Shown here: piece after piece, positions 42,072 to 50,311 of the stretch
How the letters are laid out: every line of letters begins with the position of its first letter
How positions within the stretch are numbered: position 1 is the stretch's first letter
Source of the DNA: Fictibacillus barbaricus
GTDB taxonomy: Bacteria; Bacillota; Bacilli; Bacillales; Fictibacillaceae
Reading direction: 5' to 3'
Length of the DNA stretch: 64,000 nt
Assembly (NCBI RefSeq): GCF_014635025.1
Contig: NZ_BMCE01000002.1
Location: 1-64,000 of the forward strand
Notes under the pieces: generated by a model
Seen by the model: only the letters and a program-made list of their open reading frames with translations
Told to the model about the DNA's origin: nothing
Database searches by the model: none
Position numbers and translations under genes: made by a program

Positions 42072-43170
42072 GCTGTTCCGCCTTTCCTAATCGTTCTCCC
42101 TTTAACGTATATAGACTGGTAGAGACTGTGAGTCCCCCCTTTGCTTCTTTGAGTGCGTTTCTGCAGCAGCTCAGGCAGAGTTCTTCAAAGAAAGCGCTGA
42201 TGCCATGAGTTGCCATAAGATCCCCGACTTGTGAGGCAGTGTTCGCTTCTCTTACCTGTTTGAGGATTTCTTCGGTTGCACCCGCTCGTTCAGCAACTGA
42301 TGCTAAGAACCCAAAATCGATGGGGGCACTCTTGGAGTGGACCATCATAACGCCTTGTGCGACTTTGGAGAACTTCCCCATCATCCCGACCATCGAGATC
42401 TTCTCGATCCCCTGCCGTTTGCACTCTTTTAATGTAAACCCTACAAAGTCACCCATCTCTATGAAAGCTTCCTCCGGTAGAGACGGGTACTCCTTGATGC
42501 CGTATTTTTCACTCCTGCCGCCAGTCGTGATGACGAGATGACGGCATCCGCATGCTCTGGCAACAGAGATGGCTTGTACGATACTTGCTTTATAAGCAGC
42601 TGAAGAGAATGGGATGACGATTCCTCTTGTTCCGAGTATGGATATACCGCCTAGAATGCCAAGTCTTCCATTTAAGGTCTTCTTCGCGATCTCTTCTCCA
42701 TCTGGGACGGAGATCACGATTTTAATCCCTTTTTTAATTCCAAAAGATGCTAACACCTCATTTGCCGTCTCGTGGATCATCTTTCTTGGAACAGGGTTGA
42801 TCGCTGCTTCACCTACCGCGACTGGTAACCCTTCCTTCGTCACTCTCCCGACACCAATTCCTCCGTCTATCATTATTCCGTCTTCCTTGTTCCAGGACAC
42901 CTCGGATTTGATCAGTGCCTGATGGGTAGCATCCGGGTCATCTCCTGCATCTTTAATGGTCCCTGCTTCCGCTGCTCCCGCTCGAAGGTCGCAGGACTCC
43001 ATCTGAAAGGTGGCAAACTTTTTTACCGGCAGGTAGATAGTGGCTTCATATTGCGGCTCCCCGGTGATCAAAGCGGTAAGCGCAGCTTTTGTAGCGGCAG
43101 TGGCACAGGCGCCTGTCGTATAGCCCTGCCGAAGATCTTTTTTATCTTTTTTTGCCGTCTTGCTGTCCAT
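42058..43170 (-). CDS. cbiD: Cobalt-precorrin-5B C1-methyltransferase
   Basis: A 370-aa CbiD. The N-terminus carries [20 protein letters not shown], the family hallmark, followed by [20 protein letters not shown] and [20 protein letters not shown]. It methylates C1 and belongs only to the anaerobic pathway. The gene begins 3 nt after cbiC. Confidence 0.95.
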   Translation of the reverse strand: MDSKTAKKDKKDLRQGYTTGACATAATKAALTALITGEPQYEATIYLPVKKFATFQMESCDLRAGAAEAGTIKDAGDDPDATHQALIKSEVSWNKEDGIMIDGGIGVGRVTKEGLPVAVGEAAINPVPRKMIHETANEVLASFGIKKGIKIVISVPDGEEIAKKTLNGRLGILGGISILGTRGIVIPFSSAAYKASIVQAISVARACGCRHLVITTGGRSEKYGIKEYPSLPEEAFIEMGDFVGFTLKECKRQGIEKISMVGMMGKFSKVAQGVMMVHSKSAPIDFGFLASVAERAGATEEILKQVREANTASQVGDLMATHGISAFFEELCLSCCRNALKEAKGGLTVSTSLYTLKGERLGKAEQHDIN

Positions 43171-43173
43171 GAT

Positions 43174-43824
43174 CTAACCCTGGTCAGCTAGAAGGGAGAT
43201 CGCGTTTAACGCAGCGACGGTAACCGTACTGCCGCCTTTGCGTCCAATATTTGTGATAAAAGGGATATCAAGCTTCGCGAGCTCCTCTTTTGATTCGGCA
43301 GCAGATACAAAACCGACCGGTAAACCGATCACAAGGCCTGGTTTTGCTTCCCCCTCTTTTACGAGACGGATCAGTTCAAGAAGTGCGGTTGGTGCGTTCC
43401 CGATGGCAAAGATGCCGCCGTCTGCTTCTTTGATCGCTTTACGCATCGAGATGATTGCGCGCGTGGTATTCAGCCTTTTCGCTTCTTTCATCACGTCGTC
43501 ATCAGAGATATATACTTTCACTTCTCCTCCGAATTTTTCAATCCGGTGTTTGCTGACACCGACTTGGACCATCTGAACATCCGCTACCACTTTCTTTCCG
43601 TTATGGATCGCTTGGATACCCGCTTGAATAGCGTTCGGGTGAAAGAGCATGCTTTTCCCCAGCTCAAAATCGGCTGAGGCGTGGATGACTCGTCGTACGA
43701 CCGGATACTGTTCGTCCGTAAAAGGATGGGGACCGATCTCTTCATCGATCATCTCAAAGCTGCGTCCTTCGATCTGTTCTGGCTGGACGGTGAGCGGTTT
43801 AAATTCTGTTTTAAAATCCATCAT
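43174..43824 (-). CDS. cbiC: Cobalt-precorrin-8 methylmutase
   Basis: A 216-aa CbiC that shifts a methyl group from C11 to C12, giving cobyrinate. VRRVIHASADFELGKSMLFH contains the catalytic His, and IGNAPTALLELIRLVKEGEA with LVIGLPVGFVSAAESKEEL is conserved. The ATG at 43822-43824 follows GGAGAGGAG and overlaps the cbiJ stop by 4 nt; a frame extending to 43842 is less likely. Confidence 0.95.
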   Translation of the reverse strand: MMDFKTEFKPLTVQPEQIEGRSFEMIDEEIGPHPFTDEQYPVVRRVIHASADFELGKSMLFHPNAIQAGIQAIHNGKKVVADVQMVQVGVSKHRIEKFGGEVKVYISDDDVMKEAKRLNTTRAIISMRKAIKEADGGIFAIGNAPTALLELIRLVKEGEAKPGLVIGLPVGFVSAAESKEELAKLDIPFITNIGRKGGSTVTVAALNAISLLADQG

Positions 43825-44597
43825 GTGTGTACTCCTCTCCATTCTCGTGAAATATGCCGTACAATTTCTTCAAAATCTGCATACTGGTTCTCATACTGGA
43901 TCTTCGGCCGCCTGATCATCACGACAGAAATCCCTATCTCTAAAGCAGCTTCTACCTTTTCATCCACCGCTCCTTGTTTGCCGCTTTCCTTTGTTACCAT
44001 CACGTCGACATGAAACTGTTGAAACAAAGCCTGATTGAACTCTTTAGAGAACGGCCCTTGGATCGCCACGATGTTTTTTTGAGGAAATCCGAGCTTCTCG
44101 CACTTTTCCATGTTGTCTTTTCTCGGCAGCATCCTTGCGATCAAGGTTATGTCAGAACGCCCCAGCAGTTTGTCAGTAAATATTTGAAGAGTCTTGCTTC
44201 CGGTAGTGAGCATCACGACACCACCTTTTAAAGCAGCCTGTTCTGCTGCCTCTTCATACGTATCTGTCCATATCAGATTTTCATCATAAAAGTCCTTTTT
44301 ATCACGCTCGTAACGGATATAGGTGACACCTTGTTCTTTTGCGCCAAACATCGCGTTCTTGCTGGCTTCCTCAGCAAAAGGATGAGAGGCATCAACTACC
44401 ATGGTGATCCGGTGCTCCTTAATAAAAGCTGTGATGCCGTCTTGATCTAGACGTCCCGTGTGTACATGGATTCCATATTTCTTGAGCTCTGAAGCGGCAT
44501 TCTCCGTGACCACCGTAGCAAGGAGCGGATAGCCTGCTTTTTGAATCTTAAGTGCGAGTTCTCTTGCATCACTCGTACCGGCCAGAAAAAGAATCAT
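43821..44597 (-). CDS. cbiJ: Cobalt-precorrin-6A reductase
   Basis: A 258-aa NAD(P)H-dependent reductase: MILFLAGTSDARELALKIQK at the start, ITMVVDASHPFAEEASKNAM and DVMVTKESGKQGAVDEKVEA as the conserved centre and end. Overlaps cbiX by 4 nt. Confidence 0.94.
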   Translation of the reverse strand: MILFLAGTSDARELALKIQKAGYPLLATVVTENAASELKKYGIHVHTGRLDQDGITAFIKEHRITMVVDASHPFAEEASKNAMFGAKEQGVTYIRYERDKKDFYDENLIWTDTYEEAAEQAALKGGVVMLTTGSKTLQIFTDKLLGRSDITLIARMLPRKDNMEKCEKLGFPQKNIVAIQGPFSKEFNQALFQQFHVDVMVTKESGKQGAVDEKVEAALEIGISVVMIRRPKIQYENQYADFEEIVRHISREWRGVHT

Positions 44598-45475
44598 ACT
44601 TTCTGTTCCTCATTCTCATGGGAGTAGTGATGATGGTGATGATCGTGATCATGATGATGGTGGTGGTCGATATGCGCCATCGCATCTAAACGGTACTGAC
44701 AAGTGTCACAGTTCATCTTCACTTCACCTTGGAGCACCTCTTCGATACGGTCGATCAGGATTCTTTGCAGTTCCGGATGAAACCCGAAGTATTTAGCGAG
44801 TAAAAAAGAATGCTCAGGGTACTGCTCCTTAAACTTTGCTAAAGAATCTTCTAACCGATTGATCAGGATGCCCGTGAAAAGAAAGTAAGGAAGGATGATA
44901 ACCCTTTTCGCCCCGAGCTTGACCAGGCGCTCTATCCCTTCATCAAGGGATGGATGGGTGACGCCCATAAACGCTGGCTCAATGATTTGGTAGTTCAACT
45001 TTTCCCAAAGCAGCCTTGTGATCTTATAAAGATCGCTGTTGGCATCGGGATCACTTCCTCCGCGCCCGAGTAATAGAACGGCCGTATCATCCGTTGGTGA
45101 CTCTGTATCTTCCCCTATCTCTTCCAGCCGATACTGAAGGATTTTTAAAGCTGAATCGTGGATGCCGATCGGCCTGCTGTACGTGATGTCTACATGCGGA
45201 TACTGCTCTTTCGCTTCATCGATCGCTGCGGGAATATGAATCTTTGAGTGTCCAGCGGGCAGAAGCATGATCGGAACCACAGCTACGGAAGTCGCTCCTT
45301 TTAGTACACAGTTCTTGATTCCTTGATGAACGTCGGGTCTTTCAAACTCTAAAAAGCATGTTTCTACAAGCAGATCAGGATCTACTTGTGTCTTGATCTG
45401 GTCGATGAAACTCCGGACTTGGTCGTTCCCCTCACTGTCCCTGCTTCCATGGCCTACCATCAATATTGCTCTCAT
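44594..45475 (-). CDS. cbiX: Sirohydrochlorin cobaltochelatase, long form with Fe-S and His-rich tail
   Basis: A 293-aa chelatase that inserts Co2+ into sirohydrochlorin. Two halves of the CbiX/SirB fold are seen: LMVGHGSRDSEGNDQVRSFI with the first His, and ILPYFLFTGILINRLEDSLA late. The tail carries MNCDTCQYR, an MxCxxC site for a [4Fe-4S] cluster as in P. megaterium CbiX-long, and then 14 histidines within about 20 residues, a probable cobalt store or metal sink. Confidence 0.95.
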   Translation of the reverse strand: MRAILMVGHGSRDSEGNDQVRSFIDQIKTQVDPDLLVETCFLEFERPDVHQGIKNCVLKGATSVAVVPIMLLPAGHSKIHIPAAIDEAKEQYPHVDITYSRPIGIHDSALKILQYRLEEIGEDTESPTDDTAVLLLGRGGSDPDANSDLYKITRLLWEKLNYQIIEPAFMGVTHPSLDEGIERLVKLGAKRVIILPYFLFTGILINRLEDSLAKFKEQYPEHSFLLAKYFGFHPELQRILIDRIEEVLQGEVKMNCDTCQYRLDAMAHIDHHHHHDHDHHHHHYSHENEEQKV

Positions 45476-45486
45476 TGTTCTCCTCC

Positions 45487-47085
45487 TTAATCACCGCATG
45501 GCGCCGGCTCTAGCTCTATTGCCGGGGTCATGTCTCTATAAGTAAAACCGCCAACTTTTTGTACCCGCTTAAAGAACTTGAAGAAGCGTTCATTCGGATT
45601 GCCTTTTTCCTCATACTCCGAAATGATCGATGAAACGATTCCGGCAAGTTTCTCTGGTTCGATTCCTTCCATTACCGGTTGAGCAGAATGGGCTGTCCTG
45701 CTTAGAGGTTTCCCCCCTATGAACAGATCGAATTTTCCTTTACGAAAAACGATCCCGATATCTTCTTGAACAGCTCCATAGCAAGCCATTCCGCATCCGT
45801 TGAAGCCAAGCTTCAGCTCTTTTGGAAGCGGTATGCCTCCCAGCTCATCTTGCAGTTGTTGCACATATGGAATCGAATCATATTTTTCACCGTTACAGAA
45901 ATCACAGGCTTTGATCTGAAGGACATCACCGGCCGGAAGCAGTAAAAAACCTTCTTCCTTCAGCTTCTCGGTAATTTCATCAGGATTATTCGTTTTAAGC
46001 TGAATTTTGATTTGATGATGGGGTGTATATTCCATCTCCCCATGTTCACCAACAACCTCAGCGAGCACCATCAGTTGTTTTGCTGTGAACTTCTTATTCA
46101 CAAGCCCAGGCGAGACCCCAAACTCCAAGATAGAATCCACATAATGGACAGAGGGTTCCTGGAAGTCGATTAAAGAGCCCGAGGAAAGAGCGAGTGCCTC
46201 GTTTGCGAGTTCGAGAGCCGAGATCTTTGATTCTTTTTCCGATGTATCCACCTCGTCCTGCAGAGCCCATGGTTCGTTTTCCTTTCTCAGCCGCTCATGG
46301 GGCTTTAATCGCTGCACGTCAGTGTTCAACGTATATTTCCGCTGATATCCTCTCGGTGTGATGAGTTTATTGCTGTCATAGACGAACGTCTGTGAGTTAC
46401 CCACGATTACCGTTGTCAGCATGCCGATGTCATGATCGAGCATCTCTTTCAGGTTGGTGATTACAACGTTTTCCCTGTCCCGATAAGCGCTTTTTACTAG
46501 TCCGACAGGGGTATGAGGAGCTCGGTGTTTAAGCAGAATCTTCTGTGCTTCTACGATCTGTCTTGTTCGCCGACCGCTTTTTGGGTTATAGAACGCAATG
46601 ACAAAATCGGCTTCTGCGGCAGCATGAATTCTTTTCTCGATCAATTTCCAGGGCGTGAGATGGTCACTTAAGCTGATCGTACAGGCGTCATGCATGACAG
46701 GCGCCCCAAGCAGTGACGCACAAGAGTTGATTGCTGATATACCAGGTATGACTTCAACCTCGACACCCGATTCTTCCGTCCAGCCTCTTTCGACCAGCAC
46801 CTCGTATACGAGACCGCTCATCCCATAAACACCAGCATCACCGCTTGAGATGACCGCTACTTTCTTTCCTTCTTCCGCCATCTTCACAGCAGCCTGAGCA
46901 CGGCTTACTTCCTCAGACATTCCAGTGCTGATGATCTTTTGTGTCGTGATCAATCCTTGTATCAGTTCCACATACGTCTTGTATCCTACGATGCAGTCGC
47001 TTTCTTGGATCGCTTGTTTAGCGCGTTCGGTAATATGATCGTAACTTCCTGGGCCAAAACCGATAATCAAGAGTTTTCCTCGCAT
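45487..47085 (-). CDS. cbiH60: Cobalt-precorrin-3 C17-methyltransferase with C-terminal Fe-S domain (CbiH60)
   Basis: A 532-aa fusion. Residues 1-245 are CbiH: LLIIGFGPGSYDHITERAKQ, ISSGDAGVYGMSGLVYEV and AFYNPKSGRRTRQIVEAQKI. Residues 310-532 are a nitrite/sulfite-reductase-like module with LKLGFNGCGMACYGAVQEDI, and upstream KACDFCNGEKYD, giving the four cysteines for a [4Fe-4S] cluster. The fused form is typical of Bacillus and catalyses ring contraction. Confidence 0.95.
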   Translation of the reverse strand: MRGKLLIIGFGPGSYDHITERAKQAIQESDCIVGYKTYVELIQGLITTQKIISTGMSEEVSRAQAAVKMAEEGKKVAVISSGDAGVYGMSGLVYEVLVERGWTEESGVEVEVIPGISAINSCASLLGAPVMHDACTISLSDHLTPWKLIEKRIHAAAEADFVIAFYNPKSGRRTRQIVEAQKILLKHRAPHTPVGLVKSAYRDRENVVITNLKEMLDHDIGMLTTVIVGNSQTFVYDSNKLITPRGYQRKYTLNTDVQRLKPHERLRKENEPWALQDEVDTSEKESKISALELANEALALSSGSLIDFQEPSVHYVDSILEFGVSPGLVNKKFTAKQLMVLAEVVGEHGEMEYTPHHQIKIQLKTNNPDEITEKLKEEGFLLLPAGDVLQIKACDFCNGEKYDSIPYVQQLQDELGGIPLPKELKLGFNGCGMACYGAVQEDIGIVFRKGKFDLFIGGKPLSRTAHSAQPVMEGIEPEKLAGIVSSIISEYEEKGNPNERFFKFFKRVQKVGGFTYRDMTPAIELEPAPCGD

Positions 47086-47787
47086 CTAGAATCCTCCTTT
47101 TAAGAGTTCTATCATCATATAAATGCCAAGACCCACACTGTATAATCCTGTTATGGATCCGAGTACGACGAAAAAACCCTTCTTCATGTTTGCCTTCATA
47201 AAGCCCCATGTGATCAGGAAAGTCACACAGATGGTAGAGAGCAGAAGCCCTACAACAAAAAGAACTAATTGTGCGGTTGCACCCGTTATGCTTCCGAATC
47301 CGGCCGCATGAGAAACTACCGCAATCTGCGTGGGACTCTCAACACCGATCCCGTGGATGATCCCGATAATAAATGCGCCGACCACACCGAGCTTCGTCAG
47401 TTTTTCATCACTATGGTTCTTAGAGCCCGTCATCCTTCTTATGTAATCCAAGAGAATTTCAAATCTGCCTTTATATTCGTAGTCCCCTCTGCGCTGAATG
47501 ATGGAGAGCATAATGACAAGACCGAGTACAATCAGAGTGATACTGACCGCAAGCTCAAGATAGCTTTGGGCGCCGCTTGGCATCTTGGCTCCCACATAGA
47601 TCGACAAGAGTCCGATACAAAAAACGATCGATCCATGTCCGAGCGCATACATGATACCTAGTGACAGCTGCCTTCTCCGTTTCTTTTCACTTCCTACCAT
47701 GTCAGCGATGGCTGCAACATGGTCACCATCCAGTCCATGACGTATCCCGATGAAAATAGCGAGTAAAGAAAAGGTAATGACTTCCAT
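47086..47787 (-). CDS. Nickel/cobalt transporter (NiCoT-like)
   Basis: A 233-aa membrane protein with six or more spans. IRHGLDGDHVAAIADMVG is a close variant of the NiCoT signature RHAxDADHI, with His and Asp metal ligands. A second site is in GIIHGIGVESPTQIAVVSHA. It should import cobalt for the CbiX step. The ATG at 47787 overlaps the cbiW stop. It replaces nothing in the P. megaterium order; it is an insertion between cbiW and cbiH60. Confidence 0.88.
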   Translation of the reverse strand: MEVITFSLLAIFIGIRHGLDGDHVAAIADMVGSEKKRRRQLSLGIMYALGHGSIVFCIGLLSIYVGAKMPSGAQSYLELAVSITLIVLGLVIMLSIIQRRGDYEYKGRFEILLDYIRRMTGSKNHSDEKLTKLGVVGAFIIGIIHGIGVESPTQIAVVSHAAGFGSITGATAQLVLFVVGLLLSTICVTFLITWGFMKANMKKGFFVVLGSITGLYSVGLGIYMMIELLKGGF

Positions 47788-48176
47788 TATTGAACGGCCT
47801 CCTTCTTTTCTCCCTTTTCGACTCCGGTGATCCATCCGTTCTCCTGACTGAGGCAAAAGCCGGTTTCCCCATATTCGTAGACGATGAGCTCTTTAACCTT
47901 TTCTCCAAGTAAGAGATGCTGATGCACGATTGTTCGGGCTGCCTCTTCATCCGGCACTTTATACCACGTTCCTTCAGGATAGATGATCGCAATGCAAGCA
48001 TCTTTACATCTGCCGTTACAGCGTGTCCTTGTCGTGTGGACGAGAGTGTCCATCTCTTGCTTCTTGATCTCATCTCTTATCGCTTGCGTGACTTCTTCTC
48101 CTCCCTTTCTCATACAACTCGATCCGTTACAGATCAGAACATGACTCATGGTTCCGTTTAAGTTCCAGGTTGTCAT
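47787..48176 (-). CDS. cbiW: CbiW-like [2Fe-2S] ferredoxin
   Basis: A 129-aa thioredoxin-like [2Fe-2S] ferredoxin. VLICNGSSCMRKGGEEV and TRTRCNGRCKDACIAIIYPE supply the four cluster cysteines, and WYKVPDEEAARTIVHQHLL is conserved in the family. It likely donates electrons to CbiH60 or another B12 step. The ATG at 48176 follows AAGGAAGTGTGTG; a longer frame runs into the leader. First gene of the operon. Confidence 0.85.
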   Translation of the reverse strand: MTTWNLNGTMSHVLICNGSSCMRKGGEEVTQAIRDEIKKQEMDTLVHTTRTRCNGRCKDACIAIIYPEGTWYKVPDEEAARTIVHQHLLLGEKVKELIVYEYGETGFCLSQENGWITGVEKGEKKEAVQ

Positions 48177-48297
48177 CACACACTTCCTTTCTTTTTTTCC
48201 ACACAAAAAGGGCGCCCCATATGTCAGCCCCCTAAAAAAGATACCAATAATCAAGGAGGTTCATAGACATATAGTTCGCCCTATATCTATTCATAGC

Positions 48298-48321
48298 AAA
48301 AAAGAACAATCAACGATTGTA
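48298..48321 (-). terminator. Possible riboswitch-controlled terminator
   Basis: On the minus strand ACAATC, GTT, GATTGT followed by TCTTTTTT. It lies between the riboswitch and the first cob gene, the expected place for a terminator that is active when B12 is bound. Confidence 0.55.
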
Positions 48322-48374
48322 TTTTCAGTCGCTAAGTCTAACACATCATCCTCCCTCCGAGAATCGTATTACGC

Positions 48375-48540
48375 ATTTAAAAGCAGGTCTCCTGGCTTAC
48401 ACTTCACTTGATCCCTGTCTCCTTCCCAGCCTATAGCCAGTGGTTCATAACAAGGTCATACGTGCTTACAGTAGCGGGGGCTGCACCGGATTTTAACCGG
48501 TTTCCCTATTATCTCAAGTTAAACTTGAGCACTTTTAAAT
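48375..48540 (-). promoter_or_regulatory. Cobalamin (B12) riboswitch
   Basis: The minus strand shows the B12 box AGCCAGGAGACCTGC, the GGGAAACCGGT...ACCGGTGCAGCCCCCGC-type core and a closing P1 helix. The 5' arm ATTTAAAAG (48532-48540) pairs perfectly with CTTTTAAAT (48375-48383). CTCAAGTTTAACTTGAG lies near the 5' end. It should switch off the cob operon when adenosylcobalamin is abundant. Confidence 0.95.
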
Positions 48541-48660
48541 ATCTATTCAGTTTTTAAGTACGTATTAAAACTACTATACTTTCAATTTATTCACAATAGT
48601 TTTTTATTTTGTCTTTAAAAGTAATGCAACGAAAAAAGAACAGCCTTATTAAGGGTTAGG

Positions 48661-48696
48661 ACTTTTCCAGTATGTATACATAGATCCTGGAAAAGT
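48661..48696. repeat. Nested palindrome
   Basis: ACTTTTCCAG (48661-48670) and CTGGAAAAGT (48687-48696) are a perfect 10-bp inverted repeat. The loop contains TATGTATACATA, itself a perfect palindrome. No T-tract follows on either strand, so it looks like a protein site or DNA structure, not a terminator. Confidence 0.6.
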
Positions 48697-48714
48697 ACCT
48701 GCAAATACATTTGA

Positions 48715-48765
48715 TTAAAGAGACACGAAAATCATAATCATTAGAAAGATTGTTTTAACTCTCAT
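48715..48765 (-). CDS. Possible 16-aa hydrophobic leader-like peptide
   Basis: ATAGGGGGTTCATTC precedes an ATG for MRVKTIFLMIMIFVSL and a stop. The peptide has a basic start and one hydrophobic stretch. The ribosome site is good, but 16 codons can arise by chance. It lies ahead of the cob operon on the same strand. Confidence 0.25.
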   Translation of the reverse strand: MRVKTIFLMIMIFVSL

Positions 48766-48838
48766 GAATGAACCCCCTATAAATTTGTCAATATAGTCTG
48801 TATTAAATTATTTAATTCATCTGTTAATAATGTAAATA

Positions 48839-48863
48839 TAAAAAACCCCACATTTTTGTGAGG
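48839..48863 (-). terminator. Terminator of the catabolic operon
   Basis: Minus strand: CCTCAC, AAAAAT loop, GTGGGG, then TTTTTT. It is 59 nt past the aminotransferase stop. Confidence 0.75.
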
Positions 48864-48921
48864 TAAATTAAGCATGTACTTTAAATAATAATAGGCTATT
48901 ATCAATTCATTTATATCAAAT

Positions 48922-50295
48922 TCATTTAGATTCAAATAAATACAATTCATTCAGGACATTTGTGAGGACCTGAATGATAAATGACAAATCATTGTCCTCT
49001 AGACTTAATGGTGGTGCTAATGTTAACACATTGTTATAACCCTCTACTGTCACACCGTTTTTCCCGATAATCAAACCATTCTTTTTACAGGTTCCGATAA
49101 CCTCATTTACCATGCCAGTTGCAAGTGGCTCTTTCGTTGCTTTATTTTTAACGAGCTCAATTCCGACGAGAAGTCCTTTACCACGAACATCACCGACATA
49201 TGGATTGTTTTGCAAATGAGCCAGTAATTCATTTAATAATTGATCACCTAATTCTTTAGACCGAACGAATAACTTTTCATTTTCCATGATTTCGAGATTT
49301 TTCAACGCAAGTGCACAAGCTGCTGGATTACCACCAAATGTGTTGATATGCCTGAAGAAATCATATTCATCATTTCCTTTAAAAGCTTCGTATACCTCTT
49401 TCTTTACCGCTGTTGCCGAAAGGGGTAAGTAAGCTGAAGTTATACCTTTAGCCATCGTAATAATGTCCGGTTGCACCTCATAATTCATAAAGCCAAATGG
49501 CTTTCCGGTTCGACCGAATCCGCAAATGACTTCATCCACAATCAACAAGGCGCCATGTTTTTCACAAATTTCTTTGACGGCCTTCATGTATCCATCAGGA
49601 GGCATCAACACACCCCCTCCAGTAATGATCGGTTCCATAATCATTGCTGCCACCGTCTCACTAAGTTCCCATGTCATCGTCCGATCGACTTCTTTTACAC
49701 ATGCCATATCTTGTGCATTCTCAAGATCAGAATCTAACATCCTATATGTGTCTGGAGGTGAAACATGAAGAAATCCAGGAGCAAGTGGTTCATATTTGTA
49801 TTTTCTTTGGGCCTGGCCGGTTGCGGCAAGCGCTCCCATTGAATTCCCGTGGTAGGAACGGTAACGTGAAACGATCTTGTATCGGTTATGCTGGCCGCGT
49901 TGCTGGTGATATTGTCTCGCTATTTTAAAAGCAGCTTCATTCGCTTCGGAACCACTGTTAGAAAAGAATATAACATAATCTCCACCGAGCATTTCATTTA
50001 GCTTTTCAGCGAGTTTCACTGCAGGCAAGTGACTATGTGTTAAGGGGTAATACGCCATTTCCTTTAATTGGTCGTAAGCTGCCTCTGCTAATTCCGTTCG
50101 TCCATAACCAGTATTTACACACCACAAACCAGCCATTGCATCTAAGTATTTGTTACCGTTAATATCTGTTACCCAAGCACCCTTCGCACTGGTAACCACC
50201 ATTGTCAAATTCGGATTATAAGGTTTCATAGAATGCCAAACAAACTGTTCATCCTGCTTAAGTACGTCTTTGGATTGATCAACTTGATGAACCAT
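48922..50295 (-). CDS. Class III omega-amino acid:pyruvate aminotransferase
   Basis: A 457-aa PLP enzyme. MAGLWCVNTGYGRTELAEAA and FSNSGSEANEAAFKIARQYH bind the cofactor phosphate. LLIVDEVICGFGRTGKPFG holds the PLP Asp, and IITMAKGITSAYLPLSATAV the Schiff-base Lys. The WCVNTGYGR type fits beta-alanine/taurine:pyruvate aminotransferases. Next to a malonate-semialdehyde dehydrogenase it most likely turns beta-alanine and pyruvate into malonate semialdehyde and alanine. AAAAAGGGGTGG precedes the ATG. Last gene of the operon. Beta-alanine as substrate is inferred from context. Confidence 0.88.
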   Translation of the reverse strand: MVHQVDQSKDVLKQDEQFVWHSMKPYNPNLTMVVTSAKGAWVTDINGNKYLDAMAGLWCVNTGYGRTELAEAAYDQLKEMAYYPLTHSHLPAVKLAEKLNEMLGGDYVIFFSNSGSEANEAAFKIARQYHQQRGQHNRYKIVSRYRSYHGNSMGALAATGQAQRKYKYEPLAPGFLHVSPPDTYRMLDSDLENAQDMACVKEVDRTMTWELSETVAAMIMEPIITGGGVLMPPDGYMKAVKEICEKHGALLIVDEVICGFGRTGKPFGFMNYEVQPDIITMAKGITSAYLPLSATAVKKEVYEAFKGNDEYDFFRHINTFGGNPAACALALKNLEIMENEKLFVRSKELGDQLLNELLAHLQNNPYVGDVRGKGLLVGIELVKNKATKEPLATGMVNEVIGTCKKNGLIIGKNGVTVEGYNNVLTLAPPLSLEDNDLSFIIQVLTNVLNELYLFESK

Positions 50296-50311
50296 TACAC
50301 GCCACCCCTTT

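Larger units (their letters stand above)
48541..48921. other. Intergenic region between the cob and catabolic operons
   Basis: Holds the cob promoter (no clear hexamers), a nested palindrome at 48661-48696, a possible 16-codon peptide and the terminator of the aminotransferase gene. Confidence 0.5.

Noticed and set aside
48725-48755. Fur/PerR-like AATCATAATCATTA stretch upstream of the cob operon
   Set aside because: It matches only part of the consensus palindrome and falls in the codons of a hydrophobic peptide (LMIMIF), which explains the pattern.
48922-50295. Taurine or putrescine transaminase as the main function
   Set aside because: Possible by sequence, but no sulfoacetaldehyde or polyamine genes are nearby; the adjacent MmsA and pantothenate-type genes favour beta-alanine.
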